Source: Vibrio aphrogenes
GTDB lineage: Bacteria > Pseudomonadota > Gammaproteobacteria > Enterobacterales > Vibrionaceae
Direction of reading: 5' to 3'
Assembly (NCBI RefSeq): GCF_002157735.2
Contig: NZ_AP018689.1
Span: 1,521,619 to 1,585,618, forward strand
Length of the DNA stretch: 64,000 nt
The stretch's first letter is position 1. Every line of letters starts with the position of its first letter. Positions 1 to 8,393 of this stretch are shown piece after piece. The position numbers and the translations under genes were made by a program. A model generated the notes under the pieces. That model was not told where the DNA came from, made no database searches, and worked only from the letters and a program-made list of their open reading frames with translations.

Positions 1-292
1 AGTTAGCCACCCTTCTGTGACCGCTATGTTATCACTGGCTTACCTCATCCTTGCCGCGTCTTTATTTGGCTATACCGCATGGGGCGTTTTAATCTCCAAA
101 CATGGTACTGCCAACGTTGTGCCATTTGCTCTTTTGGTGCCAGTGGTTGGCTTATTATCTGGTTGGGTATTTCTGGGAGAAACGCTCAATCTCACACAAG
201 CTTTGGGCTGCTTAATCGTGATCATGGGGTTAGCTATTTATTCTTTCCATCAGCAATTAAAACAGGCTCTACGAGGAACTCGTTCATCATAA
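1..292 (+). CDS. EamA-type metabolite exporter, C-terminal part
   Basis: The 5' end lies outside the window; the reading frame is open from base 2 and stops at 290-292. The visible 96 residues hold about three hydrophobic helices ending in a basic tail. The stretch LLVPVVGL followed by FLGE resembles the last helices of the EamA (YdeD) cysteine/O-acetylserine exporter of the 10-TM drug/metabolite transporter superfamily. Function would be inner-membrane efflux of small metabolites. The substrate cannot be read from this fragment, so the EamA assignment is family-level inference. Confidence 0.75.
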   Translation, partial: VSHPSVTAMLSLAYLILAASLFGYTAWGVLISKHGTANVVPFALLVPVVGLLSGWVFLGETLNLTQALGCLIVIMGLAIYSFHQQLKQALRGTRSS

Positions 293-419
293 CGACGAGG
301 CCCCACTTAGCCTAAGCGCGAAATAAAGCTATGCTATTCACGCTTTTAATATAAGCCGATTGTATTTTATCGGCCATCTCCTATCTTAAACGCACGTTTG
401 ACTTTTAAGGATAAGAGCA

Positions 420-851
420 ATGACGCATTTACTTGATGGTTTTCCCGTGGTGACAGAAATTTCCGTGGCTTGGGGAGAAATGGATGCACTGCAACATGTC
501 AATAATGTGGTGTACTTTCGTTATTTCGAAACCGCTCGCATTGATTATTTTAAGCAGGTTAATTTGCTAGAAAACATGGCAAAAACACACATCGGCCCTG
601 TTGTCAGCGAAACCAGTTGTCGCTATAAAGCCCCAGTGACGTTTCCTGATACGCTTTATATTGGCTCTAAGATTACTGACTTACAAAACGACCGTTTTAC
701 CATGAAATACCAAGTGGTGAGCAAGAAGCTTAATCAAGTAGTTACTCTTGGCAGTGCGACCGTGGTTATGTTTGATTTTGCTCGCAATCAAAAAGCCAAC
801 CTTTCAGCCGACATTGTAGCTACGATTCAAAGGCTTGAAAATTTACATTAA
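420..851 (+). CDS. Hotdog-fold acyl-CoA thioesterase (YbgC/FadM type)
   Basis: A 143-residue protein, the normal size for a single-hotdog 4HBT-family thioesterase. Residues 18-40 carry the family signature: WGEMDALQHVNN, then YFRYFETAR, where the Asp and the HVNN segment line the active site in YbgC/FadM relatives. It should hydrolyse an acyl-CoA in the cytoplasm; the chain type is not predictable. A purine-rich ribosome site (AAGGATAAGAG) precedes the ATG at 420. It stands alone between the exporter and qmcA. Confidence 0.8.
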   Translation: MTHLLDGFPVVTEISVAWGEMDALQHVNNVVYFRYFETARIDYFKQVNLLENMAKTHIGPVVSETSCRYKAPVTFPDTLYIGSKITDLQNDRFTMKYQVVSKKLNQVVTLGSATVVMFDFARNQKANLSADIVATIQRLENLH

Positions 852-1117
852 TTATTTTAGAAACGCTGCTTCTCTCAAAGCCTCATATTGAGAGAAGCCC
901 AGCGCTTGCTGATTCATTCTGTCTGTCCGTTCATTTCATCCGCTTAGGTATTTCACCCATTCAAGAATAAGAAAATTCTCACTTTTATAGTGATAAATCC
1001 TTCTTTTATTCGCATTTTTTTAAAACAAACAAGCTAATCGGATCAAATGCCCTTAAACTGTTGGTATTTCTTACTCATATTATTTGGGTAAGCCACTTCT
1101 CATATTAGGAAAATATT

Positions 1118-2068
1118 ATGAACGGTCCTCTTTATCTCATCCTCGATAATCTGGTGTTAATTGTCGCCTTTATCCTTGTCATCGTCATTTTAAAAAGTGG
1201 CATTAAATTCGTTCCCCAAAACCAAGCTTGGGTGGTAGAGCGTTTTGGTAAATTTCACTCTACCAAGCTCGCTGGCATCAACTTCATCATTCCTTTTATT
1301 GATCGAATTTCTGCGGTGCGTAGCCTCAAGGAACAAGCACAAGATGTACCTTCACAATCGGCCATTACCAAAGACAATATTTCTTTAGTGGTAGACGGTG
1401 TTTTATATTTCCGCGTCTTAGACCCTTACAAAGCTACCTACGGCGTGGACGATTACGTATTTGCCGTGACCCAATTGGCGCAAACGACGATGCGTTCTGA
1501 GCTGGGTAAAATGGAGTTAGATAAAACCTTTGAAGAGCGTGATCTGCTCAACACCAATATTGTGTCGGCCATCAACGTCGCCTCTGAACCTTGGGGAATC
1601 CAAGTATTGCGCTATGAAATTAAAGATATTGTGCCGCCTCAATCGATCATGGAATCAATGGAAGCACAAATGAAAGCCGAGCGTGTAAAGCGTGCGCAAA
1701 TCTTAGAATCTGAAGGGGATCGACAAGCGGCCATCAACGTTGCTGAAGGTAAAAAACAAGCTCAAGTATTAGCCGCAGAAGCCGATAAAACCGAGCAGAT
1801 CTTAAAAGCTGAAGGGGAAGCTAAAGCTATCATCGCCGTCGCTAACGCCCAAGCTGAAGCGTTAAAAACCATAGGTGATGCCGCTAATACCGAAGAAGGT
1901 CAAAAAGCCATTCAGTTGGATCTGGCAACCAAAGCGATCGAAGCCAAACATGCGATTGCCAAAGAATCGTCAGTGGTTCTATTGCCTGATAATGCCACCG
2001 ATGCGAGTGCTTTAGTGGCACAAGGTATGTCGATTATCAATTCATTGAATAAACAACCTAAGGCTTAA
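1118..2068 (+). CDS. qmcA: SPFH/band-7 membrane protein QmcA
   Basis: A 316-residue protein with one N-terminal membrane helix (about residues 9-27), then an SPFH/band-7 domain starting at VPQNQAWVVERFGKF and running to about residue 190. A long Ala/Glu/Lys-rich coiled coil (about 190-270) follows, and a short C-terminal tail. This is the stomatin/prohibitin-like architecture of QmcA (YbbK), which forms large inner-membrane assemblies linked to FtsH and membrane-protein quality control. The nfeD-type gene starts 3 bases after its stop, giving the conserved qmcA-ybbJ operon. Confidence 0.92.
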   Translation: MNGPLYLILDNLVLIVAFILVIVILKSGIKFVPQNQAWVVERFGKFHSTKLAGINFIIPFIDRISAVRSLKEQAQDVPSQSAITKDNISLVVDGVLYFRVLDPYKATYGVDDYVFAVTQLAQTTMRSELGKMELDKTFEERDLLNTNIVSAINVASEPWGIQVLRYEIKDIVPPQSIMESMEAQMKAERVKRAQILESEGDRQAAINVAEGKKQAQVLAAEADKTEQILKAEGEAKAIIAVANAQAEALKTIGDAANTEEGQKAIQLDLATKAIEAKHAIAKESSVVLLPDNATDASALVAQGMSIINSLNKQPKA

Positions 2069-2071
2069 CCT

Positions 2072-2533
2072 ATGGACTGGTTACTCAATTACTTACCGCA
2101 AGTTCTTATGACGATAGGTATCTTAGCTCTGATCTTGGAAGTGGTGATCCTCGGGTTTGCGACTTTCATTTTCTTCTTTGTCGGTTTATCTTTCGTGATC
2201 AGCGGTTTCTGTATGTATATGGAGTGGCTTCCCAACACCCTCAGCGTGGCGGTTTGGGCAAATATCATTCTTACCTTGGTATTGGCACTGGTACTGTGGA
2301 GACCATTTAAATCCCTCCAGAACAAGCCCGTATTACAAAAAACCTCTTCTGACTTTGCGCAGATTTCCTTTCTACTAGAGAAAGACATTAACGCTCATCA
2401 AAGTGACGTGTTTTATGCTTATTCTGGTATTAATTGGCAAGTTAAAAGTGAGCAACCACTTTGCGCAGGACAGCAAGTGAAAGTCATCAAAATGGAGGTC
2501 GGTACCATGTGGGTGGAGGCCGTAAATAGTTAA
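2072..2533 (+). CDS. ybbJ: NfeD-family membrane protein YbbJ
   Basis: A 153-residue protein with hydrophobic helices at about residues 8-45 and 52-75 and a soluble C-terminal part (about 85-153) matching the NfeD OB-fold, with the pattern VKSEQPLCAGQQVKVIKMEV near the end. NfeD proteins pair with SPFH proteins, and here the gene is 3 bases behind qmcA. It is thought to help assemble or modulate the QmcA membrane complex. Confidence 0.88.
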   Translation: MDWLLNYLPQVLMTIGILALILEVVILGFATFIFFFVGLSFVISGFCMYMEWLPNTLSVAVWANIILTLVLALVLWRPFKSLQNKPVLQKTSSDFAQISFLLEKDINAHQSDVFYAYSGINWQVKSEQPLCAGQQVKVIKMEVGTMWVEAVNS

Positions 2534-2581
2534 TACGATGGCGTGACCGCCAATAACTGCCCTACCGATAACATCATTCAT

Positions 2582-2624
2582 CTTGCCCTAGTTGTTCAAG
2601 AGCGACAACTGGGGCAATATTTCT
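2582..2624 (+). terminator. Terminator after qmcA-ybbJ
   Basis: Inverted repeat TTGCCCTAGTTGT / ACAACTGGGGCAA separated by about 9 bases, followed by TATTTCTTTT. It lies about 50 bases behind the ybbJ stop and fits a Rho-independent terminator of that operon. Confidence 0.65.
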
Positions 2625-2737
2625 TTTATGGATTGATTTTCCAGAACATTTTTCGGTCAAATGGTTTCTTTTTATCTCTGGTATTCTATGCGAATTATCA
2701 TTTCATTAATAAGCACTTCACTTAATCAGCAGTTTGT

Positions 2738-2833
2738 TTAATAGCTGCCACCTTGTACTTTATAATAGACACCAACAAATAGTGCGGCGAATAGCACCAC
2801 AGTTATGATGACTTTAATCAAAATAAATTTCAC
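2738..2833 (-). CDS. Possible 31-residue membrane peptide
   Basis: A short GTG-initiated frame encodes 31 residues: a basic start (VKFILIK), a hydrophobic stretch of about 16 residues (VIITVVLFAALFVGVY) and a polar end (YKVQGGSY). AAAGGAGA lies about 8 bases upstream of the GTG. Size, hydrophobicity and ribosome site fit the many single-helix small proteins of gamma-proteobacteria. I know no named homologue. An overlapping ATG 6 bases upstream opens only an 8-codon frame. The stretch 2534-3087 holds otherwise only the terminator above. Confidence 0.45.
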   Translation of the reverse strand: MKFILIKVIITVVLFAALFVGVYYKVQGGSY

Positions 2834-3087
2834 TGTTCATTCTCCTTTGACTGACTCCATAGAATACAATCTACACCAATAGATAACGTATTGTTAACCA
2901 CCCGAACGCCAGAGTTTCCAAGATAATAAGCGCGTCACAACCTCTTACCCCACAGTCACAAATGCTCTGACGTATTATCAAGCCCTCAAGCAATCAATGC
3001 ACTGGACACCCTTTGATTTCACCTCCATTCACGTCATACTGCACGCTGAATCCAATGACTAAAACACAATAACCAAGCAGGTAGAGT

Positions 3088-3576
3088 ATGGAAGAGATTT
3101 ATTTAGCCGGTGGTTGCCTGTGGGGCGTACAAGAGTTCATTAAATATGTACCCGGTGTGTTAGAAACGGAAGCGGGGCGCGCCAATGGGACAAGTCACTC
3201 CACTCAAAGTGAATATGACGGTTATGCAGAATGCGTCAAAGTGAGTTTCGACCCTAACACCGTCAGTGTTTCACAACTCATCGCAGCCTTGTTTGAAATC
3301 ATCGATCCTTACAGCGTCAACCAACAAGGCCCTGATGTCGGTGTAAAATATCGCACTGGTATCTACAGCCATCATCAGCACCATCTGACCGCTGCTAGAC
3401 AATACATCCAACAACGACAAGATGCCCACAAAATAAAAGTCGAAGTGCTACCCCTCACGCACTATATTGCTAGTGATGAAGAACATCAGCATCACCTCAG
3501 TCATCATCCTGAAAATCATTATTTATGCCATATTCCTTGGAATTTACTTCATAAGTATAAAAATCTGCAGAAATAG
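3088..3576 (+). CDS. msrA: Peptide methionine sulfoxide reductase, MsrA family
   Basis: A 162-residue protein with the MsrA active-site motif near the N-terminus: GGCLWGVQ, with Cys10 as the likely catalytic residue (canonical GCFWG; Phe is Leu here). The downstream block SEYDGYAECVKVSFDP and the later VKYRTGIY match the MsrA fold. It should reduce methionine-S-sulfoxide in proteins, repairing oxidative damage in the cytoplasm. The His-rich C-terminal part (HHQHHL, EEHQHHLSHH) is unusual. It is shorter than E. coli MsrA and may be a second, divergent paralogue. AGGTAGAGT precedes the ATG. Confidence 0.82.
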   Translation: MEEIYLAGGCLWGVQEFIKYVPGVLETEAGRANGTSHSTQSEYDGYAECVKVSFDPNTVSVSQLIAALFEIIDPYSVNQQGPDVGVKYRTGIYSHHQHHLTAARQYIQQRQDAHKIKVEVLPLTHYIASDEEHQHHLSHHPENHYLCHIPWNLLHKYKNLQK

Positions 3577-4046
3577 CTAGTCAAAATGACCAATAAATCA
3601 TCTCCCCCTTTCTTTAACCTGTTATCCCACCTGGTAAAAGGTCTTTATTTTCAGCCCATTGTCACTTTTCTAAGTATGTTCATCTTCTCACTCCGCCCTT
3701 CCAAGGCAACATCTTCATTCTATAAAATAAGCTCAATTAAAAAACAATTACAACCGAAATCAAAAATCAAAAAGTGCCCTTGCTAATCAATAGGTTGATA
3801 TTATTTTTAACATTAAATCTGAATATCCACATAAAAACAAAACACTATAAAACAAGCATCTTTACAAAAAATTAAACCAGTAAACATAAAAACAAATAAA
3901 AGAGAAATCAATTAACTGTAAGTGATTGAAAAGAAAAGATTAGTTACAAAATCAATTCGAAATTAAATCCACTTTCAGGATAATATTAAAATCAAGGGGT
4001 TACCCCCTGAAAATTTTTGATATTAATTACATCATCAAGGGACATT
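3577..4046. other. AT-rich gap, no gene seen
   Basis: About 470 bases between msrA and the lipoprotein gene, very rich in A and T from 3720 on. A 66-codon open frame (3586-3786) has no ribosome site and a composition like random AT-rich DNA. I see no RNA gene or repeat; the promoter of the lipoprotein gene probably lies in the last 150 bases. Confidence 0.5.
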
Positions 4047-5762
4047 ATGTCATTCAAACACACAGTTATTGCCACATCAGTTTTATCAGCATTGATACTT
4101 TCTGGCTGTGGAAGTGATTCTTCAGATAATACGTCAACACCAGTAAAACAAACTACAGCAACTCAAGGCCAATTTATTGATGCCGCAGTCGAAGGCTTGT
4201 ATTACGAAGCTCAACCAAGTGGTAAATCAGGCTTTACCGATGCAGAAGGTCGTTACGATTATGAAGAAGGCGATACTGTTTCTTTCTTCTTAGGTGGTAA
4301 AAATGGCTTAAGAATTGGTAACACATCCGCTCGAACTATTACTTCGCCATTTGAGGCTACGGGTAATTTCCAAAAAGCTTTAAACCTAGCACGTATCTTA
4401 CAAAGCATGGATGATGCAGGTAATGGCTCAATTACCCTTCCTGACAGCATTAAATCGCCAAGTCCTAGCATGATTAGCGCATTGAATAATGTCATGCTAC
4501 ATGATTTAGACTCAGCCTCTGCTCTTAAATCAGAACTGAATCTCACTGACTGGGTAACAGAAGAACAAGCACTCGCTCATCTAAACGACTCGTTAACCAA
4601 CCTTGAGCGCGGAAGCAAAGAGCCTTTGACCGATTGGCAAAAAGGCTCAGGCAAGTACCTTCGCATCATTACATCGACACTGTCTGCACAAAATAACGGT
4701 AAAGATGCACAGCTTTATGTTTACGCAGACAAGCTTCTGCCTGATGATGTATTTAATGCTACTCGTGGCATGCCAAATAGTACTTTACGTTTGGATGATC
4801 AACATGTAACCATCTTAAAAGGCTCCAATGATACTCAGACGACAAGCTCAGTGTACACGCCTTATTACCTTACCTGTCTAGACGAGGAAGATGTTGACGC
4901 CGAATACTTAAACCCAGATAAAGCTGATGGTCTTCACTTATGTAATGGCGCACCATTAGATACAGCCAATCCTTTGTACAAACTCAATGATCGCTATACT
5001 TTCGCTCTTCTTCTTCCAGAATTTACGGAAAAAGCGGATCTGAAATACGAGTGGGAAAACATTAAAGACTATGGCGTCCTTTATGAATGCCTAGCAGACG
5101 CAAACTGCTCAGAAGCCAAACTAACCGGCTTTAATATCACTGAATACGATGACAGTGAGAAGCAAGATGGTTCGGCAATGCAAAAAGATCACTTATCCAC
5201 CAGTTATGATGCTATCACCGGTGTTTATACTGAAGTGAAAAAACGCCTTGCGACCAGTGGTATTTCTAAAGGTCGTCGTTCAGAATCATTAAATTTTGCT
5301 TATCTGATTGATAGCCCTACAGCAGAACGATACGTTGACTTTAAAGGCACATGGCAAGCAGTGGAAACGCGTCCAAACTGTGATGTGACAGCCAAAAGCA
5401 CCATCACATTCCATGAAAATGGCATGACTGTTGAGGGAGATGAATTCATCGGTAACTGCCAAACGGAAGAAATTTCAGAAACGGCAACTTATGAAGAACT
5501 CGCCGACATGGATTTCTGGTGGTTTACCACAAATGGTGCGGGTAACGAAAGTAAGGCAACTTTAACTCAGCTAAATACCACCATTCGTTGGTGTGATAGT
5601 GACCAGCCTAACCAAGCTGAAACTTGTGATAGCAACGATATAAAATTTAACCGTTGGGAATATGCCCCAGCAGGTAAGAATTGGGACCAAGGCGTTCTGA
5701 ATCGTCGCACTCTAAGTAACAACGGGGAAATCTTATCTACTATATCAATGTATAAGAAATAA
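4047..5762 (+). CDS. Large outer-membrane-type lipoprotein, unknown function
   Basis: The likely start is the ATG at 4047 (CAAGGGACATT upstream), not the in-frame codon at 4017, because it places a lipoprotein signal directly at the N-terminus: MSFKHTVIATSVLSALILSG with Cys21 as the lipidated residue. The mature 551-residue protein starts with a Ser/Asp/Thr linker. It then has a segment (about residues 35-85) with a repeated Gly/Phe/Asp pattern (GFTDAEGRYDYEEGD) resembling carboxypeptidase-regulatory-like surface modules. Several Cys pairs lie in the second half. No enzymatic motif is recognised. It is a single gene with its own terminator. Confidence 0.75.
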   Translation: MSFKHTVIATSVLSALILSGCGSDSSDNTSTPVKQTTATQGQFIDAAVEGLYYEAQPSGKSGFTDAEGRYDYEEGDTVSFFLGGKNGLRIGNTSARTITSPFEATGNFQKALNLARILQSMDDAGNGSITLPDSIKSPSPSMISALNNVMLHDLDSASALKSELNLTDWVTEEQALAHLNDSLTNLERGSKEPLTDWQKGSGKYLRIITSTLSAQNNGKDAQLYVYADKLLPDDVFNATRGMPNSTLRLDDQHVTILKGSNDTQTTSSVYTPYYLTCLDEEDVDAEYLNPDKADGLHLCNGAPLDTANPLYKLNDRYTFALLLPEFTEKADLKYEWENIKDYGVLYECLADANCSEAKLTGFNITEYDDSEKQDGSAMQKDHLSTSYDAITGVYTEVKKRLATSGISKGRRSESLNFAYLIDSPTAERYVDFKGTWQAVETRPNCDVTAKSTITFHENGMTVEGDEFIGNCQTEEISETATYEELADMDFWWFTTNGAGNESKATLTQLNTTIRWCDSDQPNQAETCDSNDIKFNRWEYAPAGKNWDQGVLNRRTLSNNGEILSTISMYKK

Positions 5763-5795
5763 TCCTCACTCTTAGTGACTCATTCAAATAATGTA

Positions 5796-5822
5796 AAGCG
5801 GCTTATACGGCCGCTTTTTACC
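5796..5822 (+). terminator. Terminator after the lipoprotein gene
   Basis: AAGCGGC / GCCGCTT stem with a short TTATACG loop followed by TTTTA, 35 bases behind the stop at 5762. It could also serve the convergent GNAT gene. Confidence 0.75.
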
Positions 5823-5874
5823 CTGCTATTTCAAGTTAATTATTTTGAATGTTTCCTGCTTTATACTAATCACA

Positions 5875-6408
5875 CTAATGAGTCCGATTTAAGCCATATA
5901 CAGCATGGTCAACTATACGGCCATTTAGATTTTCAGCGCGAGTTATAATGCCTTCTAATTGGAAGCCCAAACGCTCGCAAACTCTACGACTGGCTTGATT
6001 ATCGACCGCGGCTGATATTTCAACTTTCTGCATATTCAATTCCGTAAAAGCATAATTTATAAGCATCGATAAAGACTTACTGACAATGCCCATACCCTGT
6101 AAATCACGGCGTAGCCAGTAACCAATTTCTACTTTTTGTAAATCGTGGTTGATACTATTAAAACTAATATTACCTGCCACCTCATTTTTAAACATCATCG
6201 TACAAACTAATGACTTACCATCAGCATAATCGTGTAATGATTTCTTAATAAAATCTAGGAAGAACTCTTCATTTTCCGCATAACTTGGCCAAGCTAACCA
6301 TTCACTTAAATAATCCCGCTGATTTGAGACAATTTTAAAGTATTTAGATGCTAATTTAGGCTCAACGAGTGCCAGCTCCAACCCCGCTTCGACTTCCAAT
6401 GTAAACAT
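5875..6408 (-). CDS. GNAT acetyltransferase, RimJ/RimL type
   Basis: A 177-residue protein with the RimJ/RimL-like N-acetyltransferase layout: substrate-binding N-terminal half, then EIGYWLRRDLQGMGIVSKSL (about residues 94-113), in which the LQGMGI stretch is the acetyl-CoA pyrophosphate loop. ASRRVCERLGFQLEG follows near the end. It probably acetylates an N-terminal amine or small molecule; the substrate is not predictable. An AGAGGGAAG ribosome site precedes the ATG. It is the last chromosomal-backbone gene before the left island repeat. Confidence 0.82.
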   Translation of the reverse strand: MFTLEVEAGLELALVEPKLASKYFKIVSNQRDYLSEWLAWPSYAENEEFFLDFIKKSLHDYADGKSLVCTMMFKNEVAGNISFNSINHDLQKVEIGYWLRRDLQGMGIVSKSLSMLINYAFTELNMQKVEISAAVDNQASRRVCERLGFQLEGIITRAENLNGRIVDHAVYGLNRTH

Positions 6409-6746
6409 AACTTCCCTCTTAAAAACCTTGATGAATCATTCCATTGACGCCAATTAAATGACTTGATAAAAAGTCCACAGTCATCTTTATCTTACAATTA
6501 GATATTTATATCCGACCGTTCAATACCTTCTTATACATTTATAATGAAAACAAAGGCAACAATGAAAAAAATAAAATAACATTCTCAGAACACATTGCTA
6601 TAAGCGTGTTTTCAACTATTAACCAACCCAAACTACTTTCTCATCTTTAGCCGGAACCTCAAACTAAAACCAGAACATTACCATCATTTTACAGCACTTT
6701 GGGCATCTAACTTCGTTAAATGGGAGAATACTATTATGAGGCACAA
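6409..6746. other. AT-rich gap left of the island repeat
   Basis: About 340 bases between the GNAT start and the left direct repeat. I see no convincing gene or RNA; the GNAT promoter should lie at its left end. Confidence 0.4.
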
Positions 6747-6962
6747 CTCAGACAGTTAATTGCTAATTATTCACTTTTAATTAGCAATTACGAAGGGAGT
6801 TGCACGTCTTTCACTTGAATTTTATTGGGGAAAATTTGAAGCTAGAAAAGCAAGCGATTTTATGAGCGAAAATGACTTTGAAATATGATAGGTATGAGAA
6901 GATTTTTTTAGTTTGATCAAACATGGGAAAACCCATGTTGTTGTAAACTTACAACTAAAAGT
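6747..6962. repeat. Left direct repeat of the defence island
   Basis: This 216-base block recurs in the same orientation at 11987-12201 with about 11 differences and one single-base indel (about 95% identity, counted by eye). Both copies begin CTCAGACAGTTAATTGC. Each has two hairpins: TAATTGCTAATTA / TAATTAGCAATTA near the left end, and CATGGG-AAAA-CCCATG near the right. No transposase or recombinase frame is present. It may be a mobile-element remnant, a segmental duplication or an integration boundary; the sequence does not decide. Confidence 0.85.
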
Positions 6963-7201
6963 CTGCATAACCAGTCGAACCAATCAGTAACTTACATACC
7001 ATTTTGCAATAAAAGTCTGCATAAAAATGAAGTGATAGCTTGCATAATGTTTATGCCGATCATAATCCTGTAAGAAAGTTACTTTCAGAAGACCTTCTTC
7101 ATCTTACTTCTCGACTAAACAGTTTAAGCAATTTTTGGACAAAAATGAGCCAGTGACTTTTCTAAATTAGAAAATCTTGGATAACTACAGGTATGGAAAG
7201 T

Positions 7202-7229
7202 TGGACTGCCCCCAGTATTGACAGTACAG
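7202..7229. mobile_element. Possible insertion-sequence end
   Basis: TGGACTGCCCCCAGTATTGA resembles terminal repeats of IS3-family (IS2-like) elements, and it begins where the attC-like half site after the RT gene stops looking like an attC. No transposase frame and no matching second end were found, so this is only a hint that an IS end truncated the site. Confidence 0.25.
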
Positions 7230-7271
7230 ATCAGCCACGCGATGCGAATCATTCTTAACAGTTTGTTATAC
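7228..7271 (-). other. Truncated attC-like site after the retron RT gene
   Basis: On the minus strand the sequence runs GTATAACAAACTGTTAAGAA, then TGATTCGCATCGCGTGGC. This matches the 5' half of Vibrio integron attC sites: a TAACAAAC core, an inner arm, and the frequent GCGTGGC. The RT stop codon TAA is inside the core, the compact arrangement usual for integron cassettes. The 3' half is missing. The matching element at 9330-9449 shares TTCGCA and the AAACTGTT segment. Confidence 0.65.
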
Positions 7272-8225
7272 GATTTTAGGGCTAATTTCTATAATTGCGT
7301 TTGAGTTAGGGTATTTTTTACTTAAACCTGCAATGTAAGAGTACAACTTATTATATGAACGTCGATCTACAGAATAAGTGTATGACAGTAACCCATTAAC
7401 ATGAGAAAACTCTGCTGACTTGCCTGTAAATAAATGATGAAGCTTTGCTCTAATTTCTCTATGTTTCACACGTCCAATCCCAACACTGCTCTCCGAAAGG
7501 ATGAGACCAGTAACTTTTTTCTGCCGCTTGGTGCCACATATGGCTGTCTTTTTATGATTAATCTTGAACCCTTCATCGCTGATGATTGTACCGATAAAAT
7601 GTTTAACTTTTCGAATTTTAGACGCCGTATGAGCAGAAAATGTCATATCATCAGCATAACGAGTGTAAACAATACCTCGTGGTCCGGTATAGCCTTGTAT
7701 TCTAGCATCTAGTTTTGCACATACTAGATTCGCGAGTTTGGGAGAGGTTGGAGCGCCTTGAGGTAGTCCCCCACTGTATGTACACAAGTTGGTGAGCAAG
7801 ATCGACAGTTCTTTGTTGTACCCAATAGAACTAAATACACCAAATACTTTAGATGCTGAAACGTTGGGAAAAAAGTCCTCTAGATCTATCGTTAATACAT
7901 AGTTAGAACCAATATGAGGGCGTGCATTATCTAAGATTGACGTTCCAATCTCGAAGCCTTTAGAGCATGGAGATGATGAAAGCTTGTCCAAGATATTTCT
8001 CAAGATCCAAGCCTGCACAGCTTTAAGTTCTCTAGATGGTTGAGAAATAAGTCGGCTCTTTCCACCTACTTTAGGAATTGGATAGATTCTGTAGTGAGAT
8101 TCAGCGGTGGCAGAAAGATAACGAATTTTACCAGGAGAAAGTCGAGCTTCATTCGCAAAATCATCAATAGATGCCATTGCAGGGAGCCCAATATTTTTGA
8201 GGCTGTATATATTTTTTGAGGTCAT
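7266..8225 (-). CDS. Retron reverse transcriptase, Eco1 (Ec86) type
   Basis: A 319-residue reverse transcriptase with the retron hallmarks: NARPH at 100-104 (the NAxxH motif of region X), LPQGAPTSP at 154-162, the catalytic YADD at 190-193, and VTG at 238-240 (region Y). Segments such as QPSRELKA, RNILDKLSSSP and DLEDFFP are, from memory, nearly the same as in the Ec86 (Eco1) RT, and the length matches (about 320). It should recognise the msr-msd RNA just upstream and make a branched msDNA primed from a conserved G. AAGGG, its only good ribosome site, lies inside the a2 repeat of that RNA. The stop overlaps an attC-like core. Confidence 0.96.
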   Translation of the reverse strand: MTSKNIYSLKNIGLPAMASIDDFANEARLSPGKIRYLSATAESHYRIYPIPKVGGKSRLISQPSRELKAVQAWILRNILDKLSSSPCSKGFEIGTSILDNARPHIGSNYVLTIDLEDFFPNVSASKVFGVFSSIGYNKELSILLTNLCTYSGGLPQGAPTSPKLANLVCAKLDARIQGYTGPRGIVYTRYADDMTFSAHTASKIRKVKHFIGTIISDEGFKINHKKTAICGTKRQKKVTGLILSESSVGIGRVKHREIRAKLHHLFTGKSAEFSHVNGLLSYTYSVDRRSYNKLYSYIAGLSKKYPNSNAIIEISPKIV

Positions 8226-8228
8226 TGT

Positions 8229-8393
8229 GGCGACACACCCTTACGTCTTAAGTCGCGGATGAAAATGTGCAGTTCCAGAAACTACTGTATTCTGGCTCTG
8301 CACATTTTCATGCGGCATTGAATCAGATTGTATGCAGGATAGCGAAACGCTATCCAATGAACTAAGTAAGCTCATTCGCTAAGGGTGCGCGCC
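8229..8393 (-). ncRNA. Retron msr-msd RNA, Eco1-like
   Basis: Between effector and RT on the minus strand. a1 (GGCGCGCACCCTTA, 8393-8380) pairs with a2 (TAAGGGTGTGTCGCC, 8243-8229). Behind a1 comes TTAGC, the context of the Eco1 branching G. The msr has a weak stem (AATGA / TCATT) and a perfect stem-loop GGATAGC-GTTTC-GCTATCC (8355-8337), then TGCAT and AATCTGA as in Eco1. The msd is one long hairpin (8309-8261): 12 perfect base pairs (GAAAATGTGCAG / CTGCACATTTTC), a small bulge, CCAGAA / TTCTGG, and a loop. The msd hairpin is shorter than I recall for Eco1. RNA ends are inferred from pairing. Confidence 0.93.

Noticed and set aside
2543..2725. 60-codon frame after ybbJ
   Set aside because: Runs through the terminator hairpin of qmcA-ybbJ; no ribosome site.
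3586..3786. 66-codon frame after msrA
   Set aside because: No ribosome site, AT-rich random-looking translation.
4017..4046. Upstream start for the lipoprotein
   Set aside because: Would put a hydrophilic stretch before the lipoprotein signal peptide; ATG at 4047 has the ribosome site.
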